Shown here: positions 1 to 6,409 of the stretch, in pieces
How the letters are laid out: each line of letters opens with the position of its first letter
Position numbering within the stretch: position 1 is the first letter of the stretch
DNA from: Desulfobacterales bacterium
Lineage (GTDB): Bacteria; Desulfobacterota; Desulfobacteria; Desulfobacterales; RPRI01
Direction: 5' to 3'
DNA length: 18,526 nt
Assembly (NCBI GenBank): GCA_030689795.1
Contig: JAUYEO010000272.1
Location: forward strand, 1 to 18,526
Notes under the pieces: generated by a model
What the model saw: only the letters and a program-made list of their open reading frames with translations
The model's database searches: none
What the model was told of the DNA's origin: nothing
Position numbers and translations under genes: made by a program

Positions 1-837
1 CGGTCTTGATGGAGATATGTGAAATGGCGTAGCTGGCCGCTCTGCCCAATCCTGCGTGAGAGCCCACCAAGATAAATCCAACAAAAACGTTTTTCCGAGT
101 CCGTTATCCCCCGTAATCAAGTTGATCCTCTTAGCCGGTTGAAAGACAAGTTGAGGAACTGGCCCAATCGCCTCCGTTTCAAGGTAGTTAAGAATTCCGC
201 TGGCTTCCGCGGGCACGTCTTTCGGCTGCGAAAATGCCGCCAAGATTTGGTGCCACTTTACGGGTAACTCCTGAAAGGCTTGCCCTTCGATGATATCCGA
301 AACAACATCAATCTGAAAAAGATTGTTAAGTTCCTCTTGAGTCAACCCATATTCGGCAATGATCTGCCCGATGATGTCTGCTCGGCGAATCTCATCTTTC
401 CATGCTCGATACTTATATAGCCATACGGCAAGGTGAAAGAGAGGAATTCGGACACCTCGGCGAGGCAACTTAGCCGCAAGTTGTTCAACATAGTCCTGAG
501 TCCACCCCCAAGTGCTGTCGTTTTTCTCGTGAAGTAAGGCATCGCGGAAGGTCTGAGTGTTAACTGCCTGAAGACCAGTGCTTGCATAGTTGGGTTCGAC
601 CCAGTCTTTAGCGCTAGCGTTCTGCCTCATCACTCGAAAGAAACAGCTTGACTTCGGATGAACCTGAAAGTGTTCCTTGAGGAATTTTCTATTCTCCGCA
701 TCAAGACTGAAACGCTTTCTATGACCGATTGGGATCTTCGCCTTCTTCAGAACGAGAAACGTGATTGAGAAAAATGCGTTGTAAGGCTTGAGATTCCGCA
801 ATGATTCCTGAATCTGAGCAGCAGAGAAATATTTCAT
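1..837 (-). CDS. AAA-type ATPase, C-terminus beyond window edge
   Basis: Open frame of 279 codons from an ATG at 837 to the left edge without a stop, so the C-terminal part is missing. A Walker A motif GDNGLGKT lies at residues 243-250, preceded by the hydrophobic strand RINLIT as in SMC/ABC-like or AAA ATPases. The first 230 or so residues carry no motif I can name; they are rich in aromatic residues (for example WGWTQDYVEQL) and may be a recognition or effector domain. The start is well supported: GGAGG lies 8 bases upstream, and the ATG overlaps the stop of the methyltransferase gene as ATGA, implying translational coupling. I infer that the pair works together, probably in DNA modification or phage defence. 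Walker B and any nuclease domain would lie outside the window. Confidence 0.75.
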   Translation of the reverse strand, partial: MKYFSAAQIQESLRNLKPYNAFFSITFLVLKKAKIPIGHRKRFSLDAENRKFLKEHFQVHPKSSCFFRVMRQNASAKDWVEPNYASTGLQAVNTQTFRDALLHEKNDSTWGWTQDYVEQLAAKLPRRGVRIPLFHLAVWLYKYRAWKDEIRRADIIGQIIAEYGLTQEELNNLFQIDVVSDIIEGQAFQELPVKWHQILAAFSQPKDVPAEASGILNYLETEAIGPVPQLVFQPAKRINLITGDNGLGKTFLLDLSWWALTQDWAERPATPFHISPSRP

Positions 838-1766
838 TTCGTAAACCTCCGTAGATCATCCTGGATGTGACCGCAAAAGGATTTGCTAAGCTCGATTCCA
901 ATGGCGGGATGGCCCTTCCGCAATGCGACGCGCATTGTTGTCCCACTGCCGCAGAATGGATCGAGTACTATGCCGGATGGTGGACAACCCACAGCTAAAC
1001 ATTGCTCGACGAGCTCGTCTGGGAAAGGTGCGGTCTCCCGCGCTCCATTTAACTTCGCACGCGCCGGAATACTCCACACATCTTCGGAGCCTCCATTTTT
1101 TGGCAGTCCTGACTTATTGAAGAAATAGTGGCGTGACTTCACGAACAGAAAAATGTATTCATAACCGCGGGCCGGTCGATCACGAACCGCTTCTGGCAGG
1201 GACTTCAGCCTGTGCCAGATGATAGGTGATCGCAGAACCCAGCCGTACTGACAAATTTTTATCGCAACTCGCCAAGGAATTCCTATGATAGACTTTCGCT
1301 GAAGTCCAATTCCGAGACCGCCGCTTTTATCGACCGCACGAAGGCCAAAACGTCTTTTCGAGCTCTTCTTGTCGACTCCATGGGACTTACCTTTGCCTGA
1401 GTAATACGTGTCACCAATATTGAGAAAGAGCGTACCAGTGGGTTTCAGAACCCGAAAGACCTCGGCTATCACGTCCGTCAACGCAACAACGTAGCCATCC
1501 ACACTCTCCTCCAAGCCAATTTGGCCCTCGACTTTGTAGTCACGTAGCCAGAAATAGGGAGGTGAGGTTATCACGCAATCGACGGATGAATCACCAAGCA
1601 GCCGAAGAGATTCCTTGGCTTGTCCGCAAAACAGCCGCCATGGGAGGGGGCCTTCTGCATGCCATTCCGTGATATCATGGCCAGTCACGGGATCTTTATG
1701 AAGCTCCTCCACCACGCCATTCGCCTCAGCAATAAATAGTTTACTTGTGATATCAGGTGCTTCCAT
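834..1766 (-). CDS. Site-specific DNA methyltransferase, beta class (SPPY)
   Basis: A 310-residue S-adenosylmethionine-dependent DNA methyltransferase. Catalytic motif IV is TSPPY (residues 67-71) and the AdoMet-binding motif I is DPFCGSGTT (269-277), near the C-terminus. This IV-before-I order is the beta arrangement, and SPPY is most often found in N4-cytosine enzymes, although N6-adenine cannot be excluded. The region of about residues 120-230 between them is the likely target-recognition part. A GGAAG lies 5 bases before the ATG at 1766; an in-frame TTG at 1778 would add four residues. The TGA stop overlaps the ATG of the downstream ATPase. No ordinary restriction endonuclease gene is visible, so this is either a partial restriction-modification system or a modification-plus-ATPase unit. 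Confidence 0.88.
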   Translation of the reverse strand: MEAPDITSKLFIAEANGVVEELHKDPVTGHDITEWHAEGPLPWRLFCGQAKESLRLLGDSSVDCVITSPPYFWLRDYKVEGQIGLEESVDGYVVALTDVIAEVFRVLKPTGTLFLNIGDTYYSGKGKSHGVDKKSSKRRFGLRAVDKSGGLGIGLQRKSIIGIPWRVAIKICQYGWVLRSPIIWHRLKSLPEAVRDRPARGYEYIFLFVKSRHYFFNKSGLPKNGGSEDVWSIPARAKLNGARETAPFPDELVEQCLAVGCPPSGIVLDPFCGSGTTMRVALRKGHPAIGIELSKSFCGHIQDDLRRFTK

Positions 1767-1796
1767 TGCTGCTTCCAAATCTCTTAATGTTCATAG

Positions 1797-1985
1797 TTAC
1801 ATATATTCTTGCGTATCAGCTGCTTCTTTATTTGCCCGACCCCTTTTCTTTATAACAGCATCAATCTTAAAATTTTGTGCATCCGCTGTATAAAATTGCC
1901 GCAACAATAAATGGTTTTCCCATCCATCTCCCCGCTCATTGGCTTTATTCTTTTGTAACATATTCTGAACCATCTCATCTATCAT
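1797..1985 (-). CDS. Hypothetical 62-residue protein
   Basis: Short, charged, Lys/Arg-rich ORF ending 30 bases before the methyltransferase ATG on the same strand. It starts at an ATG directly after an in-frame TAA, with a weak GGA six bases upstream. No domain is recognised; in particular it lacks the helix-turn-helix look of restriction-modification controller proteins. It could be a small gene of the methyltransferase unit, a fragment of an older gene, or chance. Confidence 0.3.
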   Translation of the reverse strand: MIDEMVQNMLQKNKANERGDGWENHLLLRQFYTADAQNFKIDAVIKKRGRANKEAADTQEYM

Positions 1986-2164
1986 TTATTGTCCATCTAT
2001 TTTTATTTTTTACAGAGGTGTTTGTCATTCATTTCCAATTGAACGGATGCACGTCTGTCAAAATCACCGAATGCTTGATTTCAGAAAGTTGTACGTAACA
2101 AAGGCCCAAACTGATTTTTCATGATGGCTTAACCACTGAAATCGCTGTCTCTGCTTTTGAATGT

Positions 2165-2215
2165 TCACGCCATTCCTAATTTGGCCATGCGCTCGTGTAG
2201 ATGTGTATAGGGCAT
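2165..2215 (-). pseudogene. Truncated 16-codon ORF, possible transposase start
   Basis: ATG at 2215 preceded by GGAAGGAG at six bases, a strong ribosome site, then 16 codons (MPYTHLHERMAKLGMA) and TGA. The strong initiation signal on such a short frame suggests either the preserved 5' end of a lost transposase or a leader peptide. MPYTHL-type starts recall IS30-family transposases, but this is an impression from memory and not proof. Confidence 0.22.
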
Positions 2216-2231
2216 GACAGGCTCCTTCCGG

Positions 2232-2258
2232 GTATAAGATCGGCCGTGCTTCTTATAC
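2232..2258. repeat. Perfect 8-bp inverted repeat (hairpin)
   Basis: GTATAAGA (2232-2239) and TCTTATAC (2251-2258) are perfect inverted arms around an 11-base loop. It lies just upstream of the Shine-Dalgarno of the 16-codon minus-strand ORF, so it could have regulated that start. There is no T-run on either side to suggest a terminator. Confidence 0.5.
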
Positions 2259-2443
2259 TACAAGATACCATGTCATGTCTTATAGTTATCTTAAGTGGTG
2301 CACTTTGAAGTTGAATTCACCTTTTTCATGTTTATGAGATATTATCAAGTAAACATTACAGGAGGAAAAATTGCTCTCGTTGTCGCCTAGTTATTAATGA
2401 CACCAAGACCGCTGAGAATCGGCAGAATACCGTTTGGAATAGT

Positions 2444-2474
2444 GAACGGATGATAATTATATCATTTACCGTTC
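2444..2474. terminator. Interrupted hairpin at 3' end of the ParA-partner gene
   Basis: GAACGG (2444-2449) pairs with CCGTTC (2469-2474), and TGATA (2451-2455) with TATCA (2460-2464), around a 4-base loop with unpaired bases between. It spans the TGA stop of the minus-strand gene. No T-run follows, so it is a structured 3' end and not a clear intrinsic terminator. Confidence 0.3.
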
Positions 2475-2926
2475 CTGATATCGCCAGCTAACCTGCTAAT
2501 TGATTCGTGTGTTTCTCGATTAAGCATTAAGGTACGTAAATGTTCGATAAGTGTTTGTTTATTGCGTAGACTTGATATTTCGCTATTCCTCATTTGAAAT
2601 CTTAAAACAGCAATTTTTGCAATTGCTTTCTTTGAACTTATCGGATCAGTAATGAATTGTTTAACATCATCCAAAGTCATTTGAGCTACCGCTTCATTGG
2701 TAATATCATCTTTACTGACCCTTTTAGTGGCTCCTAATTTATTGGATTCAATAAGATTGATAAAATCGCTATATTTTAAAGATTTTAAATATTGTATGAG
2801 TTGCTCATATATTTGAGTTAACTGAGCATTAGCTTCGACATTTTTCAATATTACATAATTCGATTCAAGCGTTTGAATCAATTTCTTATAAATTGACATT
2901 TCATCATTTATTTTTTCGACTTTCAT
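2462..2926 (-). CDS. Unknown helical protein paired with ParA-like ATPase
   Basis: A 154-residue protein I do not recognise. The ATG at 2926 is chosen because it overlaps the ParA stop (ATGA) and has AGGA about six bases upstream; a longer frame from 3019 would run deep inside the ParA gene. The sequence is mostly amphipathic helix with no Cys, no signal peptide and no membrane segment. The C-terminal third (about residues 98-150) is basic and could contact DNA. Like the ParA gene it is clearly AT-richer than the nif and suc genes. The position suggests a dedicated ParA partner, such as an adaptor or centromere-binding protein, but it shows no ParB signature. The function is unknown. Confidence 0.7.
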   Translation of the reverse strand: MKVEKINDEMSIYKKLIQTLESNYVILKNVEANAQLTQIYEQLIQYLKSLKYSDFINLIESNKLGATKRVSKDDITNEAVAQMTLDDVKQFITDPISSKKAIAKIAVLRFQMRNSEISSLRNKQTLIEHLRTLMLNRETHESISRLAGDIRNGK

Positions 2927-3867
2927 ACAATCCTGCTCTTTATTTCTTGACAAACTCTTTTCATCGTTTGCATTACATTTGGTGTGGCATTTTTTGCGTA
3001 TGTCTTCCAAACCGGCCATCCGGTATCCATTGCTTCAGCTACACCGGACATGTGCTTGATAGGAGGTTCAATTATATCATTACCCCATTGATTTCTTAAT
3101 ATGTTTAACTGTCTTGTGTGAAGATCGGTCAGACCAGATCGTGCTCGGCCAGCAGGTTTAGCCATAAAAGGAGCTATCCCAGCTAAGTCCGTAGTTGGAA
3201 CGTATGCTCTCGGTATGTCTTGCACGCTAATACCAGCGGATTGTTTCAAAAAATCTAATTTCGCATCAATTTTATTTCGCACTAAGTTTCTGAAATGAGT
3301 AACTCCTCGGCTTGACATTTCGTCCGGTATCACGGGAATAAGAAAATAGTTACTTGCAGCCAGTGCATTTTGGCTTACGAGTTTCGTTGCAGGTGGGCAA
3401 TCAAATATTATATAGTCATATTCGTCTTCTGCATTTACCTGGTCAATCCAAGATGCCAAAAGAGTCCTTTTCTCCCATTCAGATACAGTAGGTCCACCAA
3501 TAGTAGTAGATGCAAGCTCTATTTCTGTATCATCCAATTCAAACTGAGCTGGAACTAAATCAAGATTCGGATAAAAATCATATCTTTGATCCTTCTCATG
3601 GAATGGATTATTAATAATTATTTCATTACGTGGCATAGCAATGCGTCGATTACAAAAAGATTCAAAAATCCTATTACTTGTTCTTCCCGTAGACGCATAG
3701 GATTCCCAAAGAGGCCCACCCATGATTACAATAGAGAGGCTAGATTGATGATCCACATCAACTAATAGAACTCGATTTTCTTGAGCAAGATAAGTTCCGA
3801 GATGAAAGGCCAGAGTTGTTTTTCCAACGCCACCTTTAAAATTAATTACCGAAAGCCTAACAGACAT
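2923..3867 (-). CDS. ParA/Soj-family ATPase
   Basis: 314 residues with the deviant Walker A box KGGVGKTT at 11-18, the A' region DVDHQSS at 37-43 and Walker B FDCPP at 155-159, which are hallmarks of ParA/MinD ATPases. These bind DNA or surfaces as ATP dimers and position plasmids, chromosomes or protein cargo. There is no N-terminal helix-turn-helix, so it is not a P1-type ParA, and it is longer than the usual 250-260 residues because of extra sequence around 51-100 and 205-270. The start has GAGAGG eight bases upstream. It is coupled by ATGA to an unknown gene; no parB lies beside it. The cargo cannot be told from sequence; a remnant of a plasmid or integrated element is plausible. Confidence 0.88.
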   Translation of the reverse strand: MSVRLSVINFKGGVGKTTLAFHLGTYLAQENRVLLVDVDHQSSLSIVIMGGPLWESYASTGRTSNRIFESFCNRRIAMPRNEIIINNPFHEKDQRYDFYPNLDLVPAQFELDDTEIELASTTIGGPTVSEWEKRTLLASWIDQVNAEDEYDYIIFDCPPATKLVSQNALAASNYFLIPVIPDEMSSRGVTHFRNLVRNKIDAKLDFLKQSAGISVQDIPRAYVPTTDLAGIAPFMAKPAGRARSGLTDLHTRQLNILRNQWGNDIIEPPIKHMSGVAEAMDTGWPVWKTYAKNATPNVMQTMKRVCQEIKSRIV

Positions 3868-4353
3868 GGCTTCAACCTCTCTTTGAAACGTGCAATCATT
3901 AAAATGAAGTTTTGTTGAGCTTTACGGGTACAAATATGCCGTTTGAAATGAGTTATGTCAAACAAATATTTCAGGAAGCTGTCAGTATCAAACATGCCAC
4001 CTATAAAGTATTAGCGGTGGGGTTTTATTTCAATTGAGTATTCCAGATTGAAAGAGAGTAACTTTCCGGCTAATCTGCCGCGCCAACTACTTTTCCGCAC
4101 AGCGCCACCCCACTTCTCGCGGTCAGGTTGAGCCTGTGTTAACCAAATGAACAGATTAATTGAAACACCGGATGAAACGGGAAATTGGGAGAAGAACCTT
4201 ATATTTTAATTTTCGGCTTTATTTTTTTCAATTAAATGATTAATATAACAAATAAGTGAAACCGGGATACCGAAAGCTGGACACTGAAACTGATTGAGCC
4301 CGGACTGAGGTATTAAGCAATGGCTTCAGATTGCATATAAACAGGGGGATACC
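3868..4353. other. Intergenic stretch between divergent parA-like gene and nifU
   Basis: No gene is supported. It must carry promoters for both divergent units. The part at about 4190-4255 is very AT-rich and contains TAATAT at 4241-4246, a possible -10 for nifU, but no good -35 is visible at the right distance. A GC-richer patch at about 4065-4135 looks unlike its surroundings and may be a gene relic. A 33-codon ORF at 3936-4037 lacks a ribosome site. No clear IscR-type site was seen. Confidence 0.5.
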
Positions 4354-5184
4354 ATGTGGGAATATACGGCCAAAGTTAAAGATCATTTTTTAAATCCCAG
4401 AAATGTCGGGGTAATTGAAAATCCCGACGGGGTGGGAGAAGTCGGTTCTCTTGCCTGCGGGGATGCCTTGACGCTCTATTTCAAACTCGATGAAAAGGGC
4501 AAAATCAATGATGCGAAATTTCAGACTTTCGGATGCGCAAGCGCCATAGCATCCTCATCCGCCCTGACTGAAATGATAAAGGGGCTGACCCTTGATGAAG
4601 TTTCCAAAATCACGAATGAAGACATAGCCTCTTACCTCGGGGAGCTTCCGAAAGAAAAAATGCATTGTTCGGTAATGGGCCGGGATGCCCTTGAAAAAGC
4701 CATAGCGCACTACCGCGGTGAAAAAGAAAAAAAGGTGGAAGGCGAAATCGTCTGCGAGTGCTTCGGCGTAACCGATATAGATATAAGACGCGCCGTTACT
4801 GAAAACAATCTTTCAACGATTGAAGATGTTACAGATTATGTCAAGGCAGGCGGAGGCTGCGGCAAATGCCACGAAAAAATCCAGGAAATAATTGATTCAG
4901 TGCACAGCAAAGATAAACCTGCAAAGAAAAAAACCATAAAGCTTACCAATATCCAGAAAATAAAATTGATAGAAGAAACGCTCGAACGCGAAATAAAACC
5001 TGCCCTCAAAAAAGACGGCGGGAATATCGAGCTTATCGACGTAGACGGGAACAGAATCATTGTTAAAATGCGAGGGACTTGCGCGACATGCAGCAAATCC
5101 CAGATTACCTTGAAGCATTATGTCGAATCAAAGCTAAGAGAGCTTGTAGCTCCTGAACTTATTGTTGAAGAGGTGCAGCAATGA
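4354..5184 (+). CDS. nifU: NifU, Fe-S cluster scaffold (three-domain)
   Basis: 276 residues, the classical modular NifU. The N-terminal IscU-like scaffold has its three cluster ligands at Cys35, Cys61 and Cys105. The central BFD-like domain binds a permanent 2Fe-2S cluster through Cys134, Cys136, Cys169 and Cys172. The C-terminal NifU/Nfu domain has CATC (Cys243, Cys246). It assembles Fe-S clusters from iron and sulfur supplied by NifS and passes them to apo-proteins in the cytoplasm. The start follows a GGGGG ribosome site at 4344-4348. The stop overlaps the nifS ATG (ATGA). No nitrogenase genes are nearby; in many anaerobes NifUS is the general Fe-S machinery, so nitrogen fixation is not implied. 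Confidence 0.97.
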   Translation: MWEYTAKVKDHFLNPRNVGVIENPDGVGEVGSLACGDALTLYFKLDEKGKINDAKFQTFGCASAIASSSALTEMIKGLTLDEVSKITNEDIASYLGELPKEKMHCSVMGRDALEKAIAHYRGEKEKKVEGEIVCECFGVTDIDIRRAVTENNLSTIEDVTDYVKAGGGCGKCHEKIQEIIDSVHSKDKPAKKKTIKLTNIQKIKLIEETLEREIKPALKKDGGNIELIDVDGNRIIVKMRGTCATCSKSQITLKHYVESKLRELVAPELIVEEVQQ

Positions 5185-6350
5185 AACCGATATATGTCGA
5201 TAACAACGCCACCACACGTGTCGCTCCCGAAGTCCTTGAAGAGATGCTTCCCTATTTCACCGAACTTTACGGGAACCCCTCAAGCATGCACTCTTTCGGA
5301 GGAAATGTTGCAAGAAAGATAAAAGAGGCGCGTGAAAGAGTCGCGGAAATGATCGGCGCAACACCCGGGGAAATACTATTTACAAGCTGCGGAACCGAAA
5401 GCGACAGCACCGCAATCCGGGCCGCCCTTATTTCAAATCCTGATAAAAAACACATTATCGCAAGCAGGGTCGAGCATCCTGCAATAAAGAATCTTTTTGA
5501 AAACCTTGCAAAGAACGGGTACCGGGTTACATTCGTTCCGGTGGACAGCAAGGGAGTGCTCGATCTCGATTATTTATACGGGCATCTTGACGATGATACG
5601 GCGGTTGTCAGCATCATGTGGGCAAATAATGAATCCGGTGTGATTTTCCCGATAGAAGAGATTGCCCAGGCCGTTAATGCAAAAGGAGTTGTTTTTCATA
5701 CGGATGCGGTGCAGGCCGTGGGTAAAGTTCCTGTTGACATGAAAAAAGTCAAAGCCGATATGCTTTCACTTTCAGGACACAAGATTCACGCTCCCAAGGG
5801 AATCGGCGCTCTATACATAAGAAAAGGCACGAAGTTCTCCCCCTTCCTGGTAGGAGGACACCAGGAAAGCGGAAGAAGGGGCGGTACGGAAAATGTAGCG
5901 TCCATCATAGGGCTCGGTAAGGCAAGCGAAATGGCTCTTTCCCATTTAAATGAAATGAAAACCCGGATAAAAAAACTGCGGGACAAGCTTGAAGACACTT
6001 TGCCGAAAGCAGTTCCGAATACCATGATAAACGGAGAGAAGGACCAGCGACTTCCGAATACATCAAGCATAGGTTTTGAATTTGTCGAAGGAGAGGCAAT
6101 TCTTCTCATGATGGATGAATTCGGCATATGCGCATCATCGGGCTCGGCATGCACATCCGGCTCTCTTGAGCCGTCGCACGTGCTTCGCGCAATGGGCGTT
6201 CCCTTCACCGCAGCACACGGCTCCATCCGCTTCAGCTTGAGTATATACAATACTGAAGAAGAAATTGATTTTATAATTGAAAAGGTTCCGCCGATAATAA
6301 AAAGGCTGAGGGAGCTTTCCCCGTTCTGGAAAGAAAATAAATGCGGATAA
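5181..6350 (+). CDS. nifS: NifS cysteine desulfurase
   Basis: 389-residue pyridoxal-phosphate enzyme of aminotransferase class V that removes sulfur from L-cysteine as a persulfide, leaving alanine. The PLP lysine is Lys201 in SGHK; His99 (stacking on the cofactor) and Asp175 in HTDAVQ are present. The mobile loop carries the catalytic Cys324 in SSGSACTSG, typical of group I NifS/IscS enzymes. The length matches the family (about 390-400). Its ATG overlaps the nifU stop, so scaffold and sulfur donor are co-translated. It ends 59 bp before serA. Confidence 0.97.
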   Translation: MKPIYVDNNATTRVAPEVLEEMLPYFTELYGNPSSMHSFGGNVARKIKEARERVAEMIGATPGEILFTSCGTESDSTAIRAALISNPDKKHIIASRVEHPAIKNLFENLAKNGYRVTFVPVDSKGVLDLDYLYGHLDDDTAVVSIMWANNESGVIFPIEEIAQAVNAKGVVFHTDAVQAVGKVPVDMKKVKADMLSLSGHKIHAPKGIGALYIRKGTKFSPFLVGGHQESGRRGGTENVASIIGLGKASEMALSHLNEMKTRIKKLRDKLEDTLPKAVPNTMINGEKDQRLPNTSSIGFEFVEGEAILLMMDEFGICASSGSACTSGSLEPSHVLRAMGVPFTAAHGSIRFSLSIYNTEEEIDFIIEKVPPIIKRLRELSPFWKENKCG

Positions 6351-6354
6351 ACCC

Positions 6355-6370
6355 CTGAACCCTTGAAACC
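6355..6370 (-). repeat. Degenerate 8-mer tandem repeat (two units)
   Basis: On the minus strand GGTTTCAA then GGGTTCAG, in tandem. It belongs to the same 8-mer type seen at 8844-8867, and lies between nifS and serA directly beside the 18-bp inverted-repeat arm at 6371-6388. Confidence 0.5.
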
Positions 6371-6388
6371 GTCGTAACGGCTCCTAAG
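6371..6388 (+). repeat. 18-bp interspersed repeat, copy 1
   Basis: GTCGTAACGGCTCCTAAG, just upstream of serA. The exact reverse complement occurs at 13753-13770, between the 5S-biotin gene and the small subunit gene. Both copies are intergenic. Confidence 0.8.
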
Positions 6389-6409
6389 GGCTGTTTTGTG
6401 GGAGAGAAT

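Larger units (their letters stand above)
1986..2461. other. Gene-poor stretch with possible insertion-sequence remnant
   Basis: No convincing gene. It holds an imperfect palindrome at 2297-2320 (GGTGCACTTTG and GAATTCACC arms), a perfect 8-bp hairpin at 2232-2258, and on the minus strand a strong Shine-Dalgarno (GGAAGGAG) before a 16-codon ORF at 2215-2165. A terminal palindrome followed by a hairpin, a ribosome site and a truncated start of a reading frame is what a decayed insertion-sequence end would leave. The family cannot be fixed from this. The rest shows nothing I can interpret. Confidence 0.3.

Noticed and set aside
3936..4037. 33-codon plus-strand ORF upstream of nifU
   Set aside because: No ribosome site, no recognisable sequence, and a length expected by chance in AT-rich DNA.
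4190..4353. Defined promoter or IscR site for nifU
   Set aside because: TAATAT at 4241-4246 could be a -10, but no matching -35 or recognisable IscR palindrome was found.
4354..6350. NifU/NifS as evidence of nitrogen fixation
   Set aside because: No nitrogenase or other nif genes are in the window; these proteins often serve general Fe-S assembly in anaerobes.
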